Shown: positions 1 through 5,714 of the stretch, in pieces
Position numbering within the stretch: the first letter of the stretch is position 1
Layout of the letters: every line of letters starts with the position of its first letter
Assembly (NCBI GenBank): GCA_964390805.1
Contig: CAYMKL010000168.1
Coordinates: forward strand, 1 to 13,690
Source of the DNA: CAYMKL01 sp964390805
Lineage (GTDB): Bacteria > Chloroflexota > Anaerolineae > VGOG01
Length of the DNA: 13,690 nt
Reading direction: 5' to 3'
Notes under the pieces: generated by a model
What the model was told of the DNA's origin: nothing
The model's input: only the letters and a program-made list of their open reading frames with translations
Database searches by the model: none
Position numbers and translations under genes: made by a program

Positions 1-41
1 CACCCCGCTTATTCAGTCTGTAAAGGTGTTTATCTCGCTGA

Positions 42-335
42 ATGAACCATGCCGATTTTTCCAATTCCACGGCGTATCGGTATTACCGAATCTATGTAAC
101 CGAGATCTATGATACGGATTACTTAGAAATCGCCGAAGTGGAGATGATGGAGGCGAGCGGCACTGTCGTCACGCTGGCACGTTTCGTAGCCCGCTCGGTG
201 GGGGGTGGGAACGGCTTCGCTCTGCCGCTGGCGCTGGCGGCGATGGTTGCGGTCGGGCTGTTGGCCCTTCGACGGAGTCTATCCCGAGCGAGGTCGAGGG
301 GCTCAGGACAAGTGCGGGCGCGGCGGCGGAGGTGA
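42..335 (+). CDS. C-terminal part of a membrane-anchored surface protein, probably a gene remnant
   Basis: The 97-residue product begins with the end of a beta-sandwich resembling the last strands of a discoidin/galactose-binding domain (residues 5-36, with AYRYYRIYVTE and YLEIAEVEM). A short linker, one membrane helix (about 58-76) and a strongly basic tail (77-97) follow. That tail layout is like a surface-protein sorting or anchoring end. A stop codon (39-41) sits directly before the ATG and no ribosome site is visible. The binding domain is clearly incomplete, so the true gene probably began outside the window and was broken by a frameshift or stop. It could instead be a sequencing error in an intact gene. 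The function of the parent protein cannot be told. Confidence 0.45.
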   Translation: MNHADFSNSTAYRYYRIYVTEIYDTDYLEIAEVEMMEASGTVVTLARFVARSVGGGNGFALPLALAAMVAVGLLALRRSLSRARSRGSGQVRARRRR

Positions 336-449
336 GTTTGCCAATATGACAGCGAATTCACAGTTGAACGAATTTGGCTGGTGGCATACCGATTCGTTCA
401 ATCCACCCTATTCGTTGTCATAGCAGACCCCCGGAACTTGCAGAGCAAA

Positions 450-480
450 GCAGGAGGCATGGAGCGCCTCCCGCTTTTTT
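450..480 (+). terminator. Rho-independent terminator
   Basis: Stem GCAGGAGGC (450-458) pairs with GCCTCCCGC (466-474) with one A/C mismatch and a 7-nt loop, followed by six T (475-480). It lies 115 bp past the stop of the plus-strand surface-protein fragment and is oriented to end its transcript. Only three A precede the stem, so it is less convincing for the minus-strand methyltransferase. Confidence 0.7.
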
Positions 481-498
481 GATGCTGGGGTTACTACT

Positions 499-546
499 CA
501 CCCTCCCGCAGGTTTAGCCTTATCAGTCGCAACCTGCGGGAGGGTG
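499..546. repeat. 16-bp perfect inverted repeat (long hairpin)
   Basis: Arms 499-514 (CACCCTCCCGCAGGTT) and 531-546 are perfect reverse complements around a 16-nt loop. The element lies 25 bp past the methyltransferase stop. No T-run follows on either strand, so it is either a factor-assisted or transcript-stabilising hairpin, or a REP-like dispersed repeat. Confidence 0.8.
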
Positions 547-571
547 GCTGAGTGGTTACGTGCTGAAAACA

Positions 572-1171
572 TCATCCGCGTTGGGGTCTACTGAGTTTCA
601 GGAAGAACTGGCGGCCTTCCTCTCTCCGCTCAACGACAACGAACCCCGTCTCCTCAGCTAACTTCACATAATAGGACGAGTCGCGTCCTTCCTCAGGCCA
701 TTTCGCCCCGTACCCTGTATCAAACTCCTCGTGGGGCAGCATAACCAATAAGGGAAACACAGCGATATCCTTGTCCGCGTCGAGACGCTGCGGAAAGACC
801 ACGTCCCAGATCAGGAACACTCCGCCAGGGGCGAGCACTCGGAAAACCTCACTGAACACCTTCTCGTGGTCAGGGGCCTTGATGTACATCAGGGTGAAAA
901 ACGAGGTCGCTGTGCTGAAAGCACCATCGAGGAATTGGAGATCTCTGGCGTCCATTACGATCTTCAGCGGGCCACCGGCTGCTTCCTCCAATTCTCTCTT
1001 GTTGGGGTCAATGGCGATGACTTGCTCGCCCTTCAGCTTCCCTATGACGCCCTCACCGCCGCCTCCGATGTCCAAGATGTATCCCGGAGAATCAAAGTCG
1101 TTGACGATGACCTCTTGCTTCTCAAAGAAGAAAAGCCGATCTTCTGAAATCTCTGGGCGGTGATCACTCAT
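572..1171 (-). CDS. Class I SAM-dependent methyltransferase (Methyltransf_11 type)
   Basis: The 199-residue protein has the Rossmann-like methyltransferase core. SAM motif I is ILDIGGGGE (residues 32-40), the acidic residue ending strand 2 is D55 in AIDPN, and an MDARDL segment (73-78) follows. The post-motif RVLAPGG (111-117) is typical of Methyltransf_11 and related families. It transfers a methyl group from S-adenosylmethionine; the acceptor cannot be read from sequence. There is no signal peptide or membrane segment, so it should be cytoplasmic. The ATG at 1171 is preceded by AGAGGA at suitable spacing. It is the last gene of a minus-strand run, 42 bp behind a toast-rack membrane protein, so the two may share a transcript. 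Confidence 0.85.
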   Translation of the reverse strand: MSDHRPEISEDRLFFFEKQEVIVNDFDSPGYILDIGGGGEGVIGKLKGEQVIAIDPNKRELEEAAGGPLKIVMDARDLQFLDGAFSTATSFFTLMYIKAPDHEKVFSEVFRVLAPGGVFLIWDVVFPQRLDADKDIAVFPLLVMLPHEEFDTGYGAKWPEEGRDSSYYVKLAEETGFVVVERREEGRQFFLKLSRPQRG

Positions 1172-1213
1172 TTTTCGTCCTCTTTTCTAAACAGTGTTCT
1201 CCGGCATACCTAT

Positions 1214-2167
1214 CTACCATGTTCCGGACTGGCGAATCGTGACTTTGCCGATGGCCTGGCTTACCTCCAGGTCAACACGATCATCGGCGCTGGCGTAGCC
1301 GGGCGAGGTGTAGACGTCATCCCGGCGCTGATAACCGTCAGGCAGTTGGCTCACGGCAAGCCCAGTGTCTACACGGATGCGCGCTGCCAACCCGGCCGGG
1401 ATGACGATGACCGTATCACCGATGGCGCCCTCGATCCTGGCCTGGAAGTTGCCCTCATCAGGTAGGATGACCTTCGTCTGTCCGATTCCCGTGTTTACCT
1501 TCAGGTCGCTCACGGTCAGGCCTGTCAAGTCAATGTTGGCCAGTCCGACGCCGAAGCTAACTTCCAACCCCAGGGGCACCTCAGGGGTCAGCCCCAGGTC
1601 CCAGTTCCACTGATCACCCCACCCGACGAATGGGCCAAACGTCTCGCCCTCACTTCCCAGGGTGAAGGTCGCCGTCTCGCCCGCAACTGCGAAGTGACGC
1701 TTCACTCTTTGTCCCTTGCCCACACTGACCACGCCTTCGACCAGGGCCGAAGGCATGGCTTCGGTTGATTCGGGGAGCGCTTCAATGTACAGCGCCCCGA
1801 CGCCGGGCTCAATGACGACCTCGGCCCGGCTCGCTTCACCCAGGGCTTGGGTGATCTCTTCACCGGCCACGACTTGCCCGGTGCCTAGGTCCGGCCCGAG
1901 CATCCACAGCATGCCCGCCAGGATGGCCACTGTCAGCACCAGGGCCAGCAGGGAACCCCAGACCGAAAGGCGGCTGAGGATGACCTCCAGGCCCGCGGCG
2001 ATGAGCAGTATCGGCCAGAGGCGGAAGATCGCTTCCCAAACACTCCAGGCCAAGACGCCCATAGTGTTCAGCAGAAAGATGACGCCCAAACCGATCAGAA
2101 TCACAGGGCCAACCAGGCTCACCTGTCTGCGTTTCTCGGGACGGACCCTCTGTTTTTGCTCGTTCAT
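1214..2167 (-). CDS. LiaF-like membrane protein with C-terminal toast-rack domain
   Basis: The 317 residues start with a basic cytoplasmic stretch (1-16), then a LiaI/LiaF-like membrane region: helices at about 17-37 and 47-65, with the family-style RLWPILLIAAGL at 49-60, and a third at 69-90. The rest is an extracytoplasmic beta-rich domain of the toast_rack/DUF2154 kind. Its end carries short turns at G206, G227, A248 and G269, exactly 21 residues apart, and again at A305 (AIGKVTI). The upstream paralogue at 3043-4131 has GSGP at the same places. In Firmicutes LiaF inhibits the LiaRS cell-envelope stress system; no such pair is here, so envelope sensing is only an inference. GGAGGA lies 5 nt before the ATG. 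Confidence 0.8.
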   Translation of the reverse strand: MNEQKQRVRPEKRRQVSLVGPVILIGLGVIFLLNTMGVLAWSVWEAIFRLWPILLIAAGLEVILSRLSVWGSLLALVLTVAILAGMLWMLGPDLGTGQVVAGEEITQALGEASRAEVVIEPGVGALYIEALPESTEAMPSALVEGVVSVGKGQRVKRHFAVAGETATFTLGSEGETFGPFVGWGDQWNWDLGLTPEVPLGLEVSFGVGLANIDLTGLTVSDLKVNTGIGQTKVILPDEGNFQARIEGAIGDTVIVIPAGLAARIRVDTGLAVSQLPDGYQRRDDVYTSPGYASADDRVDLEVSQAIGKVTIRQSGTW

Positions 2168-2196
2168 AATTGTCCTCCATACGTTGTCTTTTCACT

Positions 2197-2253
2197 GAGT
2201 TCCCCTGGGTTCATAGGAGTAGCCGAGGGGGCTCGGGGGAACTCGGGGGAACT
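2197..2253. repeat. Small inverted and tandem repeat in intergenic gap
   Basis: CGGGGGAACT occurs twice in tandem (2234-2253), and GAGTTCCCC (2197-2205) is the reverse complement of GGGGAACTC (2236-2244). A 9-bp stem can form in the 103-bp gap between two membrane-protein genes. No T-run is present, so it is not a standard terminator. Confidence 0.5.
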
Positions 2254-2270
2254 GTCCGACTGGTGCATCC

Positions 2271-2912
2271 TTACCGGGAGACGAAGAGGCGAAATAGAAG
2301 ATAGAGCCCGGCCAGGATCATGACCGCCGCCCCGAGGTACACGAGACCCCCTGTGGCCGCGAGCGTGATCAGCACACCCATCACCGCCAGGACTGCGGCA
2401 GCGATGAGGGCCCACTTCATCTGCCCGTGCGGGGTGGGCAGGAAATAGAGCAGGGCAAGGGTCAGCCCCAGCCCCAGGAAGAACACCCCGCCTATCGCAG
2501 CGCCTTCGAAGATGGAAGAAAGGCCGGTGACCAAAGCCAGGGTGAACAGCACGCCGCCGGGGATGATGGCCCACCAGTGCTCGCGTTTGATGAAGTAGAT
2601 CACCCAGAAGGCCAGCCCAATTCCGCCCAAAAAGATCATGCTGCCCAAGGCTTCACCAACCCGTGGGAAGAGCTCATCCAGAGCGATGAGTGCCGCGATG
2701 CCGAGGAGGGCAAAGCCTGGGATAACCGCCCACCAGTACCGGGTGCGTTCAGTCAGAAATAGGTATAGGAAGACCAGGCCGCCAGCGGCAAAAAGGAGTG
2801 CCCAGATCAGGGCAACAACCACCCCAAGAACACCGAAGTTCTGGAGCAAGAGCAGGGCCCCGGCAACGATAAGCAGGATCCCCCCAATAGCGCGTACATC
2901 GAATCGTTTCAT
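2271..2912 (-). CDS. Eight-helix membrane protein made of four 53-residue repeats
   Basis: The 213 residues are almost wholly hydrophobic, with about eight membrane helices and short loops. The protein appears to be four copies of a two-helix unit: WWAVIPG at 60-66 and WWAIIPG at 113-119, with W61-A62, W114-A115 and W167-A168 exactly 53 residues apart, and AIGG at 8-11 in register for a first copy. Each unit ends in a glycine-rich helix and a charged loop (TERTR 54-58, IKRE 108-111). It resembles the membrane part of LiaI/LiaF-like proteins and sits between two such genes. Function is unknown; I infer an envelope-related role from position. AAGGAGGAGG lies 8 nt before the ATG, a strong ribosome site. 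Confidence 0.75.
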   Translation of the reverse strand: MKRFDVRAIGGILLIVAGALLLLQNFGVLGVVVALIWALLFAAGGLVFLYLFLTERTRYWWAVIPGFALLGIAALIALDELFPRVGEALGSMIFLGGIGLAFWVIYFIKREHWWAIIPGGVLFTLALVTGLSSIFEGAAIGGVFFLGLGLTLALLYFLPTPHGQMKWALIAAAVLAVMGVLITLAATGGLVYLGAAVMILAGLYLLFRLFVSR

Positions 2913-2940
2913 GATTTAGACCTCCTCCTTTGGAATGTGG

Positions 2941-3044
2941 GAGGGCAACGAGTGGATGGATAACGAGTCAACGAGTACCGAGTTTAGCAGACGCTCGTTA
3001 CCTCGTTACCTCGTGACTCGTTACCTCATTGACTCATTGCCCTC
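2941..3044. repeat. ACGAG-rich imperfect inverted repeat element
   Basis: The outer arms GAGGGCAACGAGT (2941-2953) and ACTCATTGCCCTC (3032-3044) pair with one mismatch (G.T or C/A). Between them the left half repeats AACGAGT-like words and the right half repeats their complement (CTCGTTAC, three copies). The element fills nearly the whole 130-bp gap between two membrane-protein genes and its right arm overlaps the stop codon at 3043-3045. It looks like a dispersed palindromic repeat rather than a regulatory site. Confidence 0.7.
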
Positions 3045-4131
3045 ACCGTATGGTGACAGGCCCCGATCCCTGATCTATCTCGAACAAGATGGTGTGCTCG
3101 GCCACGTCGTACTTGTACGTCTCCCACACGCCATCGCCGTGGGGTCTGCCCTGCACCAACTCGAATCGCGCGTCGGGGTCGAAGGGGCCGCTGCCCGAAT
3201 CGAGCTCCACCCGCGCGCCCACGTTTCTGGGCAGGACGATGGTGAGAGGCCCGGAGCCACCGTCAATCTTGGCATCGAAGGTGCTGCCGGATGGCAGTAC
3301 CAGGTCAACAGGCCCAGAGCCAGCGTCGAGTACCAGGCCACTGACCTGCAGGCCGGTCAGGTCGAGGTCGCAGGGACCGGAACCAGCGTCTAGGCTGAGG
3401 TCGAGGGGCACATCGGGGCTGAGTCCCACGTCCCAGCGCTTATCTGACTGGTCACCTCGCGGCCATGCCCCGAACCAACTTCCAGTAAAGCGGCTATCCA
3501 GCACCACATCGGCGCGGCCGCCACGCACGTCCGTTCTGAAGGTCAACTCACCGAGGTAGTCAACGTCAGCCTCAATGAGATTGGGCGAGTCCTCCAGCGC
3601 GTCCAGATAGCCAGGCACGCTGGTCCAGTCAATGTAGACCTCGGCCCACTCCACATTTGTCAGGGAAGACTCAACGTGATCGGTGCGGAACTCAGGCGAC
3701 TGGATCCAGTCGGACACAATGGGAATGTTCCGCGCGAAGAGAGCGACCAGCACTATCCCGCCGATCAGTACCAGGAGCAGCACCACGCTGACGATGGCCC
3801 CGATCACCGAACGCCGGCCGATCAACAGGTCAACGCCGAGGGCGATGACCAGCAACGGCCATAGTCTCCAGATAACTCCCCACGATAGATCGGGCAGGTA
3901 TCCCAGGGTCGCCAGGAGCAGAACGACGCCCGCGCCGATGAGTATTATCGGCCAGAAGAGGGAGGGCGGACGACGGCGCCGTGGCGGACGAGGTTCGTAC
4001 GGTGGCTCTGGTGACTCTCTTGGGATAACCGGCGGGGGCGGCGGGGGCGGCGCAGTCGGCCCTTCGCCCTCTGGGACCGTCTCACTTGCTACCAACTGCT
4101 TCTCTTCAAATGGTTCTTGAAAGTCTGACAT
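3043..4131 (-). CDS. Toast-rack membrane protein with proline-rich N-terminus and GSGP repeats
   Basis: The 362-residue product has an acidic then proline-rich and arginine-rich cytoplasmic segment (1-56, with eight consecutive prolines near 28-35). LiaI/LiaF-like membrane helices follow at about 58-78, 86-104 and 109-133, including RLWPLLVIALGVDLL. A beta-rich outer domain completes the protein. It contains GSGP at residues 250, 271, 292, 313 and 355: steps of 21, 21, 21 and 42, so one rung lacks the motif. This is the extracytoplasmic toast_rack/DUF2154-type fold. It is paralogous to the gene at 1214-2167, sharing the DVGLSPDVPLDL versus DLGLTPEVPLGL junction. I chose the ATG at 4131 because a near-perfect ribosome site precedes it; reading could extend upstream to a TTG at 4254, but that would cross a repeat element. 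Likely first gene of the 4131-572 run. Confidence 0.82.
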   Translation of the reverse strand: MSDFQEPFEEKQLVASETVPEGEGPTAPPPPPPPVIPRESPEPPYEPRPPRRRRPPSLFWPIILIGAGVVLLLATLGYLPDLSWGVIWRLWPLLVIALGVDLLIGRRSVIGAIVSVVLLLVLIGGIVLVALFARNIPIVSDWIQSPEFRTDHVESSLTNVEWAEVYIDWTSVPGYLDALEDSPNLIEADVDYLGELTFRTDVRGGRADVVLDSRFTGSWFGAWPRGDQSDKRWDVGLSPDVPLDLSLDAGSGPCDLDLTGLQVSGLVLDAGSGPVDLVLPSGSTFDAKIDGGSGPLTIVLPRNVGARVELDSGSGPFDPDARFELVQGRPHGDGVWETYKYDVAEHTILFEIDQGSGPVTIR

Positions 4132-4135
4132 GATA

Positions 4136-4143
4136 CACCTCCT
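4136..4143 (-). promoter_or_regulatory. Ribosome binding site fixing the 4131 start
   Basis: AGGAGGTG on the minus strand, with 6 nt between the AGGAGG core and the ATG at 4131. It matches the 16S anti-Shine-Dalgarno sequence almost fully and excludes the longer reading from 4254. Confidence 0.75.
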
Positions 4144-4169
4144 CGTATAATATGTTTGGTATTGGGGGG

Positions 4170-4267
4170 AGAAACCAGGTTTTTCCTTGCCTGGATGGAC
4201 AATTCGGCACCCTGGGGCTTTCGATGGCGCAAAAGCGCCAAATCCTCGGCCCAAGAACCTGGTTTCT
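4170..4267. repeat. 98-bp inverted-repeat element in divergent spacer
   Basis: Arms AGAAACCAGGTT (4170-4181) and AACCTGGTTTCT (4256-4267) are perfect 12-bp reverse complements. Nested inside is a second hairpin, TGGCGC-AAAA-GCGCCA (4225-4240). The element carries no gene and lies between divergent genes starting at 4131 (-) and 4392 (+). It looks like a non-autonomous palindromic repeat (MITE- or REP-like). Target-site duplications are not obvious. Confidence 0.7.
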
Positions 4268-4331
4268 GGACCTCGCAGGGCAAGCGCCTACATAGCTATA
4301 CGTAAAAGCCGAAGCAAAGTTGCGCCCCCGC

Positions 4332-4360
4332 TTGCCTTCATTGGATCAATGTGGTACAAT
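4332..4360 (+). promoter_or_regulatory. Sigma-70-type promoter for the first GH3-like gene
   Basis: A -35 box TTGCCT (4332-4337), a 17-bp spacer and a -10 box TACAAT (4355-4360) preceded by TGG, giving an extended -10. Transcription would start near 4367, leaving a leader of about 25 nt that carries AGGAGG (4379-4384), 7 nt before the ATG at 4392. The site lies just outside the inverted-repeat element. Confidence 0.6.
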
Positions 4361-4391
4361 GCAGTAACAGCTCATTTCAGGAGGTAGGCCA

Positions 4392-5549
4392 ATGTCTGAA
4401 AGCGATCCCAAGGCAATGCTCAACGCTCTTTTACAACCCTGGCACGAGGCTGTGGGCGATCCGGCGAAAGCTCAACAGGAGGTGCTGCATCGCCTCCTGA
4501 AGGGCTACGCTCAAACCGACTACGGAGCGCAGCACGGCGCAGCCCAGATCGAGACCATTGAGGACTACCGTCGCGCGTTCCCGGTGGCCAACTACGAGGA
4601 CTACCAGCCGCTCATCCAGCGGGTGATGGCGGGCGAGGTGGGCTTGCTCCTCAACGAACAGCCAATTGGCTGGGCCATCACGCGGGGCACGACCAAGGGC
4701 GAGTCCAAGTTCATCCCCATGACGCCCACCGACTTGCAGATGCGCGTCAGCGCGGGGCGGGCGATGATGAACTACGTGGTCAGCAGCGGCCGATACGATC
4801 TATTTCAGGGCGTCAACCTGAATCTGAACTTCCCCTCCGTGGTGGGGACGGTGCAGGTGGGAGAGCGAGAGCTAGAATACGGCTATAGCTCTGGCATCTA
4901 CGCCAAATACGTATCGGCCCGCACCCCCATTCGCTCGGTGCCATCGCAAGATGAGATTGACGCCCTGGGCGGGGGCAAGACCACCCGCGATTGGGAGGCG
5001 CGCTTCGAGCTGGCCTATGAAAAGTGCAAGGGCGAGAACGTCATTCTAGTGGGTGGCGTGGCCCCGACCGCTCGCGATTTCGGCCGCTATCTGCACCGCA
5101 AGCACGGGGTCTATCCCAAGGATCTCTGGCAGACCCAGATCATGACCCTGGGCAGTGTGCCGGGCATCAACACCCGCTACCAGCCGGCGCTCCACGCCCT
5201 CTATGGCCCCGTCGTCATCCGTGAGATCTACGGCGCTACCGAGGGCATGTTCGGCCAGCAGCGGGACGACCGCCGCGCCTGGGTGCCCAACTACGACCTT
5301 TTTTTCTTCGAGGTGAAGACCAGGTCCGGGGTCAAGATGCTGCACGAGATGCGGGCTCCAACAAGATGGAGCCTGGGCGAGATGGGGAGTCTGGTCGTCT
5401 CCACGCCCATCCTGCCCCGCTACGAGATCGGCGACCTGATTCGTGCCTTCCAACCGCCCTATTTCCGCTGCATCGGCCGCGACCAGTGGTGGACGCCTTT
5501 GCGGTATGTCTGGGACGAGTTCAGTACGATGAATCTGGGACGACTGTAG
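4392..5549 (+). CDS. GH3-like acyl-adenylate-forming protein, short form, copy 1
   Basis: The 385 residues match the large N-terminal domain of the GH3 family (ANL superfamily), which activates carboxylic acids as acyl-AMP. Visible motifs: the ATP-binding P-loop TRGTTKGESK (98-107), YGATEG (280-285, the Y-x-x-TE motif that contacts the adenylate), and GDLIRAF (347-353, with the ribose-contacting Asp). The hinge-like IGR follows at 361-363, and the protein stops 22 residues later. GH3 enzymes are usually over 500 residues, with a C-terminal domain that gives the second half-reaction; this one lacks it. The next gene is a paralogue with the same short end, so this is probably a real protein type, not a truncation. 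Substrate unknown; jasmonate or auxin chemistry of plant GH3 should not be assumed. Start supported by promoter and ribosome site. Confidence 0.8.
   Translation: MSESDPKAMLNALLQPWHEAVGDPAKAQQEVLHRLLKGYAQTDYGAQHGAAQIETIEDYRRAFPVANYEDYQPLIQRVMAGEVGLLLNEQPIGWAITRGTTKGESKFIPMTPTDLQMRVSAGRAMMNYVVSSGRYDLFQGVNLNLNFPSVVGTVQVGERELEYGYSSGIYAKYVSARTPIRSVPSQDEIDALGGGKTTRDWEARFELAYEKCKGENVILVGGVAPTARDFGRYLHRKHGVYPKDLWQTQIMTLGSVPGINTRYQPALHALYGPVVIREIYGATEGMFGQQRDDRRAWVPNYDLFFFEVKTRSGVKMLHEMRAPTRWSLGEMGSLVVSTPILPRYEIGDLIRAFQPPYFRCIGRDQWWTPLRYVWDEFSTMNLGRL
5354..5373. repeat. Perfect hairpin inside GH3-like copy 1
   Basis: GGCTCCA (5354-5360) and TGGAGCC (5367-5373) form a 7-bp stem with a 6-nt loop within the codons for the conserved RAPTRWSL segment. 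The paralogue keeps a 6-bp version at 6699-6716. It may be coding constraint only. Confidence 0.4.
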
Positions 5550-5550
5550 C

Positions 5551-5692
5551 TTGACAATGTTAACTTCGCCTGCGTCAGACCTCCGAGGTCTATGAAACGA
5601 CTTTAGGATGGCGAAATCGTAGCTTTTGCAAGCATTGTGACGGGTGCAATCACCCATCGGAGACCTCGGAGGTCTAAACTTAACATTGTCGA
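5551..5692. mobile_element. MITE-like palindromic element between the two GH3-like genes
   Basis: Terminal arms GACAATGTTAA (5553-5563) and TTAACATTGTC (5680-5690) are perfect 11-bp inverted repeats. Inside each is a 15-nt palindrome, AGACCTCCGAGGTCT (5577-5591) and its complement AGACCTCGGAGGTCT (5661-5675). Two more hairpins lie in the middle: GCTT-TTGC-AAGC (5622-5633) and GGGTG-CAAT-CACCC (5642-5655). The whole 142 bp starts one base after the stop codon of copy 1 and carries no gene. Its symmetry and size suggest a non-autonomous element moved by a transposase elsewhere. No transposase is in the window. Confidence 0.65.
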
Positions 5693-5714
5693 AGTAGTTA
5701 GAGATTGGATATTG

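Noticed and set aside
541..560. TGGCTGAGTGGTT, resembling the D-arm of a serine or leucine tRNA
   Set aside because: No anticodon stem or T-arm follows, and the segment overlaps a hairpin arm and runs into the methyltransferase gene.
2941..3044. Possible CRISPR array from repeated ACGAG words
   Set aside because: The repeated words are 7-10 nt, unevenly spaced and arranged as an inverted repeat; there are no spacers of constant length and no cas genes.
4146..4151. TATAAT on the plus strand as a -10 box
   Set aside because: It lies over 240 bp from the next plus-strand gene with no fitting -35, and it overlaps the ribosome-site region of the minus-strand gene.
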